NCBI GenBank assembly: GCA_017550385.1
Contig: JAFZPJ010000032.1
Location: 1 to 64,000 of the forward strand
DNA from: Clostridiales bacterium
Lineage (GTDB): Bacteria > Bacillota > Clostridia > Saccharofermentanales > Saccharofermentanaceae
DNA length: 64,000 bases
Reading direction: 5' to 3'
The notes beneath the pieces are model-generated. The model saw nothing but the letters and a program-made list of their open reading frames with translations, had not been told where the DNA came from and ran no database searches. Positions 25,852 to 35,121 of the stretch are shown piece by piece; the stretch's first letter is position 1; the number at the start of each line of letters is the position of its first letter. Made by a program: the position numbers and the translations under genes.

Positions 25852-26433
25852 GTGGTTCTTATTCGCGCTTTGGAAGATAGAATTCTTGCGGAGGGCAAAG
25901 TCCTGCCCGGAGAGATCCTGAAGGTCGGAGATTTCCTCAACCAGCAGATAGACCCTGAACTGCTCATGGATATGGGCGCTGAGATCGCATCTCTTTACAA
26001 GGATGCCGGAGTTACCAAGATACTGACGATAGAATCATCCGGTATAGCCGTGGCGTTTGCTGCAGGCTTCAAGATGGGTGTGCCTGTCGTTTTCGCGAAG
26101 AAGCATGCTTCGATCAATCTGTCGGATGACGTGCTTACCTCGCAGGTCTATTCCTATACACATCAGAAGACATACGACATCGTGGTGAGCAGCGATTATA
26201 TATCGAAGGATGATACCGTACTCATCGTTGACGATTTCCTTGCCAAGGGCAACGCGCTCAAGGGTCTTATCGAGATCACCGGTAAGGCAGGCGCCAAACT
26301 CGCAGGTGCGGCCATTGCAATTGAGAAAGGATTCCAGGGCGGAGGAGACGAGCTCCGCAGACAGGGCATAAGAGTCGAGTCACTCGCGATAATCGAATCG
26401 ATGAGCGATGACTCCCTTACGTTCAGGTCTTGA
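25852..26433 (+). CDS. xpt: Xanthine phosphoribosyltransferase
   Basis: Xpt converts xanthine and PRPP to XMP. The 193-residue reading matches the family throughout (LEDRILAEGKVLPGEILKVGDFLNQQIDP, ESSGIAVAFAAGFKMGVPVVFAKK), with the PRPP loop VLIVDDFLAKGNAL. The start is uncertain. GTG 25852 has no usual ribosome site and lies in a run of G (TTCGGGGGGTGG). An ATT at 25861 or TTG at 25870 would place that G-run at or beyond normal ribosome-site distance, and homologues begin near LEDRIL. Nucleoside transporter genes follow, making a purine salvage unit. Confidence 0.92.
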   Translation: MVLIRALEDRILAEGKVLPGEILKVGDFLNQQIDPELLMDMGAEIASLYKDAGVTKILTIESSGIAVAFAAGFKMGVPVVFAKKHASINLSDDVLTSQVYSYTHQKTYDIVVSSDYISKDDTVLIVDDFLAKGNALKGLIEITGKAGAKLAGAAIAIEKGFQGGGDELRRQGIRVESLAIIESMSDDSLTFRS

Positions 26434-26487
26434 TCACGATATGTATTGCCGCAAGGCATTCATATAAAAACTTTTTGGAGGCAAGTT

Positions 26488-27702
26488 ATGAGAAAACTGA
26501 TTTCAATTGTTCTCACGGCAGTGATGGCAGTTGCTTCCGTTCTCGCATTCTCCGGATGCAGCGGAAATGCCGGCGGAGCTGCTTCGAGCTTTAAGGTCGG
26601 AGCTATCTACATCAACAGTAAGAACGACACGGCAGGTTATACCTATGCTCATCACAAGGGTATCACTGAGGCTATGAAGCAGTGCGGTCTTGATCCCGAT
26701 AAGGACCTCTACATCGTAGACAACGTACCTGAGGATGACGAGAAGGTTAAGCAGGCTATCGACCAGCTCGCAGGAGACGGATGCAACATAATCTTCGGCA
26801 TCAGCTTCGGTTACCTCAACGCATTTGACGAGGCAGCTAAGCAGCCCGAGTATGCAAACATCATCTTCTCACACGCAACAGGTTATCTGTCCAACGACAG
26901 CAACTTCAACAACTATTTCGGCAGGATCTATCAGGCTCGTTACCTCGCAGGTATCGCAGCAGGATACAAGTCCCTCGCTCTCGGCAACAACGAGATCGGT
27001 TATGTTGCAGCATGGGGCACAGAGTATGCCGAGACATGCTCAGGCATCAATGCTTTCGCACTCGGTGCTCAGTCCGTAAACCCTGATGCTCATGTCAACG
27101 TATATGAGATCTACACATGGGGCGACCAGGACAAGGAGAGACAGGCAGCAGAGATCCTCATCGATACATACGGATGCTGCGTTATCGCTCAGCACTGCGA
27201 CAGCGCTCAGCCTCAGATCGTAGCAAACGAGAAGGGCGTATTCGGATGCGGATACAACTCTGACATGACGACAGAAGCACCTGAGTCTCACCTCTGCGCT
27301 CCTGTATGGAACTGGGATGTTTACTACGCAACAGCAATCAAGGCTGCTATGGAAGATCCTTCATCCTTCATGACAAAGGTAGGCAACTACTATGGCGGAA
27401 TCAACGAAGGTCTCGTAGGCGTATCTGCACTCTCTGCCAACAACGAGCCTGAAGCTCAGGAAGCTATCGACCTCGCTACAGATCTCATGAAGTCCGGCAA
27501 CTGGGATGTATTCTCAGGCGTTAAGCTCTCATTCTCAGGCGAGAAGGGATCTGTTGCCGTAGCTCAGTCTGATGCTGCACTTATCGACAACACAGGTGCA
27601 ACCATCGTTGAGGCAGGCGGAGCTTCTGTTGATGACGGTGTCATCCAGGGTTCCATGAACTATTACGTCGAAGGCGTAACTCAGGTAAACAGCGCCGAGT
27701 AA
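26488..27702 (+). CDS. BMP-family nucleoside-binding lipoprotein
   Basis: This 404-residue lipid-anchored binding protein (lipobox AFSGC, Cys24) is of the basic membrane protein/PnrA family, which binds purine nucleosides. FKVGAIYINSKNDTAGYTYAHHKGITEAM and the later GYVAAWGTEYAE, QHCDSAQPQ and GCGYNSDM blocks are family hallmarks. ATG 26488 has TTTGGAGGCAAG upstream, and an earlier in-frame ATG at 26446 lacks a site and would spoil the signal peptide. It is the first gene of a complete ABC importer and follows xpt. A small TGCC-GCAA-GGCA hairpin precedes the gene. Confidence 0.9.
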   Translation: MRKLISIVLTAVMAVASVLAFSGCSGNAGGAASSFKVGAIYINSKNDTAGYTYAHHKGITEAMKQCGLDPDKDLYIVDNVPEDDEKVKQAIDQLAGDGCNIIFGISFGYLNAFDEAAKQPEYANIIFSHATGYLSNDSNFNNYFGRIYQARYLAGIAAGYKSLALGNNEIGYVAAWGTEYAETCSGINAFALGAQSVNPDAHVNVYEIYTWGDQDKERQAAEILIDTYGCCVIAQHCDSAQPQIVANEKGVFGCGYNSDMTTEAPESHLCAPVWNWDVYYATAIKAAMEDPSSFMTKVGNYYGGINEGLVGVSALSANNEPEAQEAIDLATDLMKSGNWDVFSGVKLSFSGEKGSVAVAQSDAALIDNTGATIVEAGGASVDDGVIQGSMNYYVEGVTQVNSAE

Positions 27703-27715
27703 ACAGGGGGATATC

Positions 27716-29296
27716 ATGGGCAATGCCATAGAACTCAGAGGTATATCAAAAAGCTTTGGTTCCGTAGCAGCGAACAAGAATATCAACCTGACTCTCGAGA
27801 AGGGTGAGATCCTCGCGCTCCTCGGAGAGAACGGCTCAGGAAAAACAACACTTATGAACATGCTGTCGGGCATCTATATGCCCGACAGCGGTTCTGTTTT
27901 TGTTGACGATAAAAAGGTCAGCATCAATTCGCCGGAACAGTCGGCAAAACTGGGAATAGGGATGGTGCACCAGCACTTCAAGCTGGTAGAGCGTTTTACT
28001 GCGCTCGAGAACATCAGATTAGGTTTGAAGACAGGCGGTAAGTTCCTTCTCGGCAAGGATACCCGCAAATATATAGAAGACACGGCGGCTAAGTTCGGGT
28101 TCACGGTCGATCCGGACAAGCTGGTGTGCAACATGTCGGTCTCCGAGAAGCAGACTCTCGAGATATTGAAGGTGCTCTGCTACGGTGCGAAGATCATCAT
28201 TCTGGACGAGCCCACGGCGGTCCTTACGGTGCAGGAGATAGACAAGCTTTTCGAGGTCCTTAGGAAGATGAGACAGGACGGACACTCGATAATAATAATC
28301 ACGCACAAGCTCAACGAAGTCATGGCGATATCGGACCGCGTCGCTGTCTTAAGGCACGGCGAATACGTCGGCAGCGTCAAGACGAACGAGACGAACGAGA
28401 AAGAACTGACTGAGCTTATGGTTGGCCGCAGGGTCGACCTCAACATAAAGCGTCCCGTGGTAGAGAAGACACACCCTCTGCTCGAGATAAGGAACCTCAC
28501 GGTCAAAAATGACGAAGGTGCCATAGCGGTCGACGGAATGAACTTCTATATCCGCGGTGGCGAGATGCTGGGCGTGGCAGGCATCGCGGGCTCAGGCCAG
28601 AAGGAACTGTGCGAAGCCATCGCAGGATTAAGACCGATCGAAGACGGACAGATGCTCCATGAAGGCGAGAGCATCGTCGGAATGCCTCCGAAGAAGATTT
28701 TGGAGCACGGCATATCCATGAGCTTCATCCCCGAGGACAGACTCGGCATGGGCCTCGCGCCCTCACTGTCCATCACGGATAACATGATCCTCAAGAACTA
28801 CAATGAATCCAAGGGCTTATTCGTTGACAGGAAATCGGCAAGACAGGAAGCTTCGAAGACAATAGAGAAGCTCGAGATAGTCACGCCTTCCACCGAGACT
28901 CCGGTAAGAAAGCTCTCGGGAGGCAATGTCCAGAAGGTACTTCTCGGACGTGAGATCAAGTCGGGCCCCAATGTCCTTATCACCGCATATCCCGTAAGAG
29001 GTCTTGATATCAACTCCTCTTACATGATCTACGATATATTGAACGAACAAAAGCAGAAGGGTGTAGGCATCCTTTTTGTCGGCGAGGATCTGGACGTCAT
29101 GCTCGCATTGTGCGACAAGATCATGGTCATGTGCCACGGCAAGCTCCAGGGCGTCGTCAACAGCACCAATACCACCAAGGAAGATATCGGTCTCATGATG
29201 ACCGGAGCCCTTAACATCGTAAACAAGGAAGGCAAGACTGACGGTATCGCGAAGGATTCCGCTTTTGATGATAAGAAGGAGGAACCCGATGTCTGA
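27716..29296 (+). CDS. Nucleoside ABC transporter ATPase (NupO/YufO type)
   Basis: This 526-residue ATPase carries two nucleotide-binding domains in one chain, as in sugar and nucleoside importers of the CUT2-like group. The first has Walker A GENGSGKTT (about 36-44) and Walker B IIILDEPTAVL; its signature is unusual (MSVSEKQ). The second (about 255-500) has a degenerate Walker A GIAGSGQKEL, signature LSGGNVQKV, and a Walker B segment reading VLITAYPVRGLD without the usual acidic pair. Asymmetric catalytic sites are normal for this class. It sits 14 bases after the binding protein. Confidence 0.9.
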   Translation: MGNAIELRGISKSFGSVAANKNINLTLEKGEILALLGENGSGKTTLMNMLSGIYMPDSGSVFVDDKKVSINSPEQSAKLGIGMVHQHFKLVERFTALENIRLGLKTGGKFLLGKDTRKYIEDTAAKFGFTVDPDKLVCNMSVSEKQTLEILKVLCYGAKIIILDEPTAVLTVQEIDKLFEVLRKMRQDGHSIIIITHKLNEVMAISDRVAVLRHGEYVGSVKTNETNEKELTELMVGRRVDLNIKRPVVEKTHPLLEIRNLTVKNDEGAIAVDGMNFYIRGGEMLGVAGIAGSGQKELCEAIAGLRPIEDGQMLHEGESIVGMPPKKILEHGISMSFIPEDRLGMGLAPSLSITDNMILKNYNESKGLFVDRKSARQEASKTIEKLEIVTPSTETPVRKLSGGNVQKVLLGREIKSGPNVLITAYPVRGLDINSSYMIYDILNEQKQKGVGILFVGEDLDVMLALCDKIMVMCHGKLQGVVNSTNTTKEDIGLMMTGALNIVNKEGKTDGIAKDSAFDDKKEEPDV

Positions 29297-30392
29297 TTTC
29301 CATCTCGTAAGACGCTCTGACTTCTCGCTTGTCAGGCTTGTTATCTACTATGCGATCGGCATAGTCATATCGCTTGCCATCGGCGCGATCCTTCTCATGA
29401 GCCTTAACATCAATCCGCTCGAGTATTACGGCAGGATGCTTACGATGGGTCTTATCGGCAACAACTTCGCTTACAAGACCATCGAGAGCCTCATCAAGAT
29501 ATTCGTCCCGCTCCTCATCACTTCGCTTGCCCTGGGACTTGCGTTCAAGATGAGATTCTGGAACATCGGAGGCGAGGGCGAGTTCCTTACGGGTGCTATC
29601 TGCGCTTCCGTCGTCGCATTCAACAGCAAGGGAATGAACCCCGTCATCACGGTAGTTCTCATGTGCCTTGCCGCCATGCTCTCATCAGGTCTTATCGGAC
29701 TTGCTGTTGCAGCACTTAAGGTAAAGTTCAACACCAACGAGACACTGATGACGCTCATGATCAACTACATCATGCTCTATGTCATCAAGTATCTGGGAGA
29801 TACAAAAGCTGACTGGAACTTCTTCCTCAGGGACGATTCCGACAGGCCGATCTTCGGCGAGTTCCCCGAGAATGCACAGATGGGCGGCATATCCATCGGA
29901 TTCTTCACGCTTAACTATTCGCTCATCGTAGCGGTGATCCTCACGGTGCTCATCTACTTCTACATCAAGATGACCAAGCAAGGATATGAGATATCAGTTG
30001 TCGGCGACAGCAGCGCCACTGCAAAGTATGCGGGCATGAACGTCGGCTGGATAGTCCTTCGCACGATGTTCATATCATCTGCCATGATCGGTCTTGCCGC
30101 AGGTCTTGCGACTTCGACCGCTGGCACGGTATCGACTTCCATCACGAACAACGTCGGCTGGACCGGAATCATCGTGGCGTGGCTTTCCAAGCTCTCCGTC
30201 CCGGCTATCTTCATTACGTCGATCCTGATTTCCGTCCTCCAGTGCGGCTGCCGCGCTGCTGCGACGCAGTATCCTGCGATCGACCAGAACTTCGCGGATA
30301 TCCTTCAGGGAATAATACTGTTCTCGGTACTAGTGGCAGACTTCGCCGCTACTTTCAAGATCGCAAGGAAGGGGGATTCGGCAAATGCTTGA
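29289..30392 (+). CDS. Nucleoside ABC transporter permease 1 (NupP type)
   Basis: This 367-residue permease of the BPD_transp_2 class has about nine or ten membrane helices, the first at residues 15-38. WNIGGEGEFLTGAICAS and FNTNETLMTLMINYIMLYVIKYL are conserved in nucleoside importers. ATG 29289 follows AAGGAGGAA and overlaps the ATPase stop by 8 bases. It forms the membrane pore with the next gene. Confidence 0.9.
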   Translation: MSDFHLVRRSDFSLVRLVIYYAIGIVISLAIGAILLMSLNINPLEYYGRMLTMGLIGNNFAYKTIESLIKIFVPLLITSLALGLAFKMRFWNIGGEGEFLTGAICASVVAFNSKGMNPVITVVLMCLAAMLSSGLIGLAVAALKVKFNTNETLMTLMINYIMLYVIKYLGDTKADWNFFLRDDSDRPIFGEFPENAQMGGISIGFFTLNYSLIVAVILTVLIYFYIKMTKQGYEISVVGDSSATAKYAGMNVGWIVLRTMFISSAMIGLAAGLATSTAGTVSTSITNNVGWTGIIVAWLSKLSVPAIFITSILISVLQCGCRAAATQYPAIDQNFADILQGIILFSVLVADFAATFKIARKGDSANA

Positions 30393-31377
30393 TGTAATCA
30401 CTCTGTTCCTTTGCAGCGTCATCGTATACAGCATCCCGCTCCTCTACGGCACGGTCGGCGAGATCATGACCGAGAAATCGGGAAGCCTTAACCTCGGTGT
30501 GGAAGGCACCATGGCCATAGGCGCTGTCGCGGGTTATGTCGCAGCATGCAGGACTGACAGCCTCCTGGTGGGCGTCCTTGTCGCTTTCGCTGCGTCTGCT
30601 GTCGTAGGCGCTGTCTTCGCGTTCCTGACGGTAACGCTCCAGGCGAACCAGAACGTAACGGGTCTTACCATAACCACGTTCGGCGTGGCGTTCTACTACT
30701 TCCTCGGCAACGGTCTGTCCAACAGTCCGGAAGGCTGGCCCATGCTGGGCAACACGACTCTTGCGGCGCAGTTTGCCGACATCAGGATACCGCTGCTGTC
30801 AGACATCCCCTTCATCGGGCCTGTCCTGTTCACGCATAACGTTCTCGTCTATCTGGCGGTCGTTATCGCGGTTGTGATGTGGCTTTATTTCGCGAAAACG
30901 ATCCCCGGCCTTAAGCTCCGTTCCATCGGCGAGAACCCGGGTGCGGCAGATTCCCTCGGCATCAACGTAACCCTCTATAAGTACATCCATATCATGATCG
31001 GCTCGGGCATCATGGGCATCGGCGGCATCTATATGGGCCTTAACATGGGCGGCACGTTCGAAGGTTCCAACTGCTGGATCAACGGCTACGGCTGGATCGC
31101 GATAGCACTCGTCATCTTCGCGAACTGGAGCCCGGCAAGAGCGATACTCGGCACTTTCGTATTCGGTTTGTTCAACACATTGAGAGTATATAATGTTGCG
31201 TTTGCGACGGAGTTCCCCGCAGTGTTCGGATGGCTCAACAAGATCCCCGCACACTTCTTCTCGGCACTCCCGTTCATCATCACTCTGATAGTTCTCGTAT
31301 TGAGCTCGATGAGAAAGAAGAGTTCCAGCGGAGAACCGGCTGCCATAGGACGCAACTACTACAGAGAGGACAGATGA
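30385..31377 (+). CDS. Nucleoside ABC transporter permease 2 (NupQ type)
   Basis: This second membrane subunit (330 residues) begins in the last 8 bases of the first permease gene, after AAGGGGG. The block EIMTEKSGSLNLGVEGTMAI near residues 28-47 is diagnostic for this family, as is LRSIGENPGAADSLGINV. About eight helices are visible. Together the four genes make a complete purine-nucleoside importer that supplies xpt and hpt. Confidence 0.9.
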   Translation: MLDVITLFLCSVIVYSIPLLYGTVGEIMTEKSGSLNLGVEGTMAIGAVAGYVAACRTDSLLVGVLVAFAASAVVGAVFAFLTVTLQANQNVTGLTITTFGVAFYYFLGNGLSNSPEGWPMLGNTTLAAQFADIRIPLLSDIPFIGPVLFTHNVLVYLAVVIAVVMWLYFAKTIPGLKLRSIGENPGAADSLGINVTLYKYIHIMIGSGIMGIGGIYMGLNMGGTFEGSNCWINGYGWIAIALVIFANWSPARAILGTFVFGLFNTLRVYNVAFATEFPAVFGWLNKIPAHFFSALPFIITLIVLVLSSMRKKSSSGEPAAIGRNYYREDR

Positions 31378-31378
31378 T

Positions 31379-32581
31379 ATGCAGAACATAAGAAAGCTTA
31401 CGGAAGACCTGTTTTGGATCGGTGCCAACAACAGGAAGATCGACAAGTTCGAAGGCGTATACGAGCTCGGTTCGGGAATGAGCTATAACTCTTACTTCGG
31501 TGACTTCGGCAAGACAGTCCTGATGGATACGGCCGACAAGGCAGTAGCAAAACAGTTCTTCGAGAATCTTGCCTTCTGCCTTGACGGAAGACCGCTCGAT
31601 TATGTCATCGTCCACCATATGGAGCCTGACCATTCGGCTACTCTCATCGACCTTCTGCATCACCACACGGAGACGCAGGTCATCTGCAATGCGAAGACAT
31701 TACAGATAATAGGGCAGTTTTTCCCAGACCTGGATATATCTTCGAGGACTACGATCGTAAAAGACGGAGATACTGCCTCGATCGGTTCGCACGAATTTAA
31801 GTTCCTGTTCGCGCCGATGGTGCACTGGCCCGAGGTAATGTTCAGCTTTGACATGACTTCCGGAATTCTGTTCTCCGCCGATGCATTCGGTTCGTACGGT
31901 GCCATCGACGGTTCGGTATTCGCAGACGGTCACGACTTTGGATCCGAACTTAAGGACGAAGCTCGCCGTTACTATACGAACATCGTAGGCAAGTACGGAA
32001 TGCAGACCGTTGCCGCACTCAAGAAGGCGGGCGAACTCGACATCAAGATGATCTGCCCGCTCCATTCGTATATGTGGAGGAAGGACTTCGATAAGATCAT
32101 CTCCTGCTATCAGACATGGGGTTCGTACACACCCGAGAAGCAGGGCGTGCTCATCATCGAAGGTTCCATCTACGGCAACACTGCAAATGTCTGCGAAGTG
32201 CTGGCAACTGAACTTGATTCACGCGGGATCGAGTCCGTTATATACGACGCTTCGGTCAAGTCTGCTTCCGAGTTCATCGCTGCGGCATTCAAGTACAGCC
32301 ACATCGTCGTTGCCGCACCCACATATAACATGAACGTTTATTCGCCCGTAGAGCACGTTCTTACGGAACTTGCAGCGCACGGTATTAAGAACCGCACATG
32401 CGCCGTTATCGAGAACGGATCATGGGCACCGCAGTCCGGAAAGATAATGAGAGAACTGCTCGGCAAGCTCCCGGGAACTACCGTTCTGGAAGACGGCGTG
32501 ACGATAAAGTCTGCTCCCGACAAGGACACTTACGGCTCCGTCATCAAGCTCGCAGACGCTATCGCGGCTACATTCGCATAA
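31379..32581 (+). CDS. Flavodiiron protein (FprA-type flavoprotein)
   Basis: This 400-residue enzyme reduces oxygen to water, or nitric oxide to nitrous oxide, and protects anaerobes. The N-terminal beta-lactamase-like domain carries the diiron ligands (HHMEPDHSA near residues 79-87, HWPEVM, and SADAFGSYG). The C-terminal flavodoxin domain (about 255-400) begins VLIIEGSIYGNTANVCEVLA, where the FMN phosphate loop reads EGSIYGNT. No rubredoxin domain is fused. The ATG overlaps the preceding transporter stop by spacing only (TGATATG), so it may be cotranscribed. Confidence 0.9.
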   Translation: MQNIRKLTEDLFWIGANNRKIDKFEGVYELGSGMSYNSYFGDFGKTVLMDTADKAVAKQFFENLAFCLDGRPLDYVIVHHMEPDHSATLIDLLHHHTETQVICNAKTLQIIGQFFPDLDISSRTTIVKDGDTASIGSHEFKFLFAPMVHWPEVMFSFDMTSGILFSADAFGSYGAIDGSVFADGHDFGSELKDEARRYYTNIVGKYGMQTVAALKKAGELDIKMICPLHSYMWRKDFDKIISCYQTWGSYTPEKQGVLIIEGSIYGNTANVCEVLATELDSRGIESVIYDASVKSASEFIAAAFKYSHIVVAAPTYNMNVYSPVEHVLTELAAHGIKNRTCAVIENGSWAPQSGKIMRELLGKLPGTTVLEDGVTIKSAPDKDTYGSVIKLADAIAATFA

Positions 32582-32590
32582 GCCAAAAGG

Positions 32591-32620
32591 TTGACAACCG
32601 GGCTTTGCCCGTGCTTTAAT
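32591..32620 (+). promoter_or_regulatory. Promoter of the ilvB T-box leader
   Basis: TTGACA at 32591-32596 and TTTAAT at 32615-32620 are separated by 18 bases. Transcription would begin near 32627, directly before stem I of the T-box. The spacer holds a small CGGGC-TTT-GCCCG hairpin, perhaps the end of the preceding unit. Confidence 0.7.
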
Positions 32621-32627
32621 GAACTTT

Positions 32628-32904
32628 AACAGCGTTGAAGGGAAAAAAGATGCAGCGCATGTTGTCCCAGAGAGCCGGCGGCGGTGGGAAGCCGGTACAG
32701 CAGTTGCAATGATGAGTCCTCCCGGAGCTGCCTGACGGAAAGCTTAATAAGTCATTAGGTCAGGCCGGGCTTACCCGTTACAGTAAAGCATGTTGTCAGA
32801 CAGGTGCAGAGAGGGCCTTCCATAGAAGACCAATAAGAGTGGTACCGCGGAATTATATTTCGTCTCTTTTGCCTAAGGTGTATGGGGCAAAAGAGCTTTT
32901 TTTT
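32628..32904 (+). ncRNA. T-box riboswitch leader of ilvBN
   Basis: The leader shows stem I with the AGAGAG and distal GCCGG elements (32670-32697), then the T-box core TGGTACCGCGG at 32840-32850, which pairs with uncharged tRNA acceptor ends. An intrinsic terminator follows: CTCTTTTGCC at 32864-32873 pairs with GGCAAAAGAG at 32886-32895, then eight T. Uncharged tRNA would stabilise the antiterminator and turn on ilvBN. The specifier cannot be fixed by eye; aligning the lower stem (CTCCCGGAGC) suggests GTC (Val) at 32716-32718. It fills the gap before ilvB. Confidence 0.93.
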
Positions 32905-32936
32905 GCCCCGAAGATCGTAAAGGAGCGTGACGCCTG

Positions 32937-34616
32937 ATGAAGATGACAGGAGCAGAGATTGTTATCGAGACCTTGCTCGAGCAGGGTACTGATACCGTTT
33001 TCGGTTACCCGGGTGCGACCGTTATCGATATCTATGACAAGCTCGAAATGCACAAAGACCGGATCACACACATCCTTGCCGCACACGAGCAGGGAGCAAC
33101 GCATGCTGCCGACGGATACGCGAGGGCAACCGGCAGACCGGGCGTAGTCATCGCCACATCCGGCCCGGGTGCGACCAACCTTGTAACGGGTCTGGCGACA
33201 GCATTCTTGGACTCCGTTCCGATGGTAGCTATCACAGGTAACGTTGCCACCAACATGATCGGCCGTGATGCCTTCCAGGAGGTCGACACGACCGGTGTGA
33301 CCATGCCTGTCACCAAGCATAATTTCTTCGTCAGAGACGTTGCGGACCTTGCCGGGACCATCCGTGAGGCCTTCAGGATCGCAGGCTCCGGAAGACCGGG
33401 ACCTGTCCTCGTAGACATACCGAACGATATCCAGAGTGATACATGTAACTTCGAACCCGCGCCCATCATGCCTCTGTCAAAGCCCGAGAAGGCATCAGAC
33501 GAGATGATAGAGCATGCTGCGGAGATGATAGCAGACTGCAGAAGACCGTATATTTATTTTGGAGGCGGTGCGGTAAGAGCTGCCTGCGGAGAAGAGATAC
33601 TTGCTCTCGCAGATAAGATAGATGCATATATCGGATGCTCCATGATGGGCCTGTCCGAGATACCGACAGACTCCCCGAGGTTCCTCGGAATGCAGGGCAT
33701 GCACGGACATTTCGCGTCATCCGTAGCGCTTGCCAAGGCAGACCTCATGATAGGAGTAGGCGTAAGGTTCTCAGACAGAGCTACCGGCAAGACCGACAGG
33801 TACGCGCTCAACTCGAAGAAGATACAGATAGATGCAGACTGCTCCGAGATAGGCAAGAACGTTGCCGTAGACCTCGGTATCTGCTGCGATATCAAAGACT
33901 TCCTGACAAGGCTCATAGAAGCTGTCGAAGCAAAGGAACTTCCCGACTGGAAAGATAAGGTCGACTCGCTCAGGAAGCGTGAGATACATGCTTATGCGGA
34001 AGATGCGTTCCTTCCCAGGGAAGCGATCGAAGCAGTAGGTGAGACGGCATCTGACGGTACGAGGATCTGTACGGACGTAGGCCAGCACCAGATGTGGACA
34101 GCGCAGTTCTATAAGTTCAGACAGAAGCACACATGGATCAGTTCCGGCGGCCTCGGCACGATGGGATTCGGTCTTGGCGCTGCGATCGGTGCGAGCCTAG
34201 CCACAGGCGAGAGATCCGTCCTCATCACGGGAGACGGAAGCTTTGGAATGAACTTGAACGAGCTCGCGACGGCTGTTACATACAATGTTCCCGTTACGAT
34301 AGTAATATTCAACAACAAGGTTCTCGGCATGGTAAGACAGTGGCAGACACTGTTCTACGACAAGCAGTATTCGAGCACGAATCTCACACGCAGGACGGAC
34401 TTCGTTAAGCTTGCGGAAGCGTTCGGAGCGAAGGGCTTCCGTGCGGAAACTGCAGAGGAGTTCAAGGCTGTTTTCGGGCAGGCGTATGCCATAGAAGGCC
34501 CCGCGGTAATAGATCTTGCGGTCGATCCGGATGCGATGGTACTTCCGATGCTCAGACCCGGCGGATCATTCGAGAACCTCGTAACATGGAAGGAGGCGGA
34601 AGAAGGAAATGACTAA
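32937..34616 (+). CDS. ilvB: Acetolactate synthase large subunit
   Basis: This 559-residue thiamine diphosphate enzyme condenses two pyruvates, or pyruvate and 2-oxobutyrate, in valine, leucine and isoleucine synthesis. TVFGYPGATVIDIYD and AAHEQGATHAADGYARATGRPGV contain the catalytic Glu. The diphosphate-binding motif is GDGSFGMNLNELATAVTYNVPVTIVIFNN-like (GDGS...NN). It lies behind the T-box and overlaps ilvN by 8 bases. Presence of the small subunit supports the biosynthetic rather than catabolic form. Confidence 0.95.
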   Translation: MKMTGAEIVIETLLEQGTDTVFGYPGATVIDIYDKLEMHKDRITHILAAHEQGATHAADGYARATGRPGVVIATSGPGATNLVTGLATAFLDSVPMVAITGNVATNMIGRDAFQEVDTTGVTMPVTKHNFFVRDVADLAGTIREAFRIAGSGRPGPVLVDIPNDIQSDTCNFEPAPIMPLSKPEKASDEMIEHAAEMIADCRRPYIYFGGGAVRAACGEEILALADKIDAYIGCSMMGLSEIPTDSPRFLGMQGMHGHFASSVALAKADLMIGVGVRFSDRATGKTDRYALNSKKIQIDADCSEIGKNVAVDLGICCDIKDFLTRLIEAVEAKELPDWKDKVDSLRKREIHAYAEDAFLPREAIEAVGETASDGTRICTDVGQHQMWTAQFYKFRQKHTWISSGGLGTMGFGLGAAIGASLATGERSVLITGDGSFGMNLNELATAVTYNVPVTIVIFNNKVLGMVRQWQTLFYDKQYSSTNLTRRTDFVKLAEAFGAKGFRAETAEEFKAVFGQAYAIEGPAVIDLAVDPDAMVLPMLRPGGSFENLVTWKEAEEGND

Positions 34617-35121
34617 GGATAAGATAATCATCGCGATCTATGTCGACAACAAGTTCGGTGTCCTCTCCCGTGTTACTGCCATGTTCACCAGAAGAGGATT
34701 CAACATCGATTCGCTTACGGTCGGTGAGACGGAATCACCTGAGTATTCGCGTATCACCATCACGCTCTCTGCCGCCAAGACAGACAAGGACCAGGTGGTA
34801 TCGCAGCTTAGGAAACTCTACAATGTCAAGAAGGTCGTCGTCCTCTCGGGAGAAGACTGCATCAAGCGCGAACTGCTCCTGATCAAGGTAAAGAATTCCG
34901 AAGAGAACCGTCCCGTAATATTGGAGACGGCGAACATATTCCGCGCCAAGGTCATCGACCTGGGCGAAGAAGCGATAAGCCTGGAAGTTACCGGCGACTC
35001 GCAGAAGATCGACGGATTCATACAGAATGTAAGAGTCTACGGAATAATCGAGATGTGCCGCACGGGCATAGTCGCCCTCGACAGAGGCAGCATCAACATC
35101 TGGTCAAATCACGAGGACTGA
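34609..35121 (+). CDS. ilvN: Acetolactate synthase small (regulatory) subunit
   Basis: This 170-residue regulatory subunit confers valine feedback inhibition. The N-terminal ACT domain is clear (IIIAIYVDNKFGVLSRVTAMFTRRGFNIDSLTVG), followed by a second ACT-like C-terminal domain (about 85-165). The GAAGAAGGAA site lies in the end of ilvB, with which it overlaps. It ends directly against the convergent fusion gene with no intergenic bases, and no separate terminator is visible. Confidence 0.94.
   Translation: MTKDKIIIAIYVDNKFGVLSRVTAMFTRRGFNIDSLTVGETESPEYSRITITLSAAKTDKDQVVSQLRKLYNVKKVVVLSGEDCIKRELLLIKVKNSEENRPVILETANIFRAKVIDLGEEAISLEVTGDSQKIDGFIQNVRVYGIIEMCRTGIVALDRGSINIWSNHED

Noticed and set aside
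25824..25852. Purine riboswitch before xpt
   Set aside because: The space between the predicted RNA start and the gene is far too short for the aptamer.
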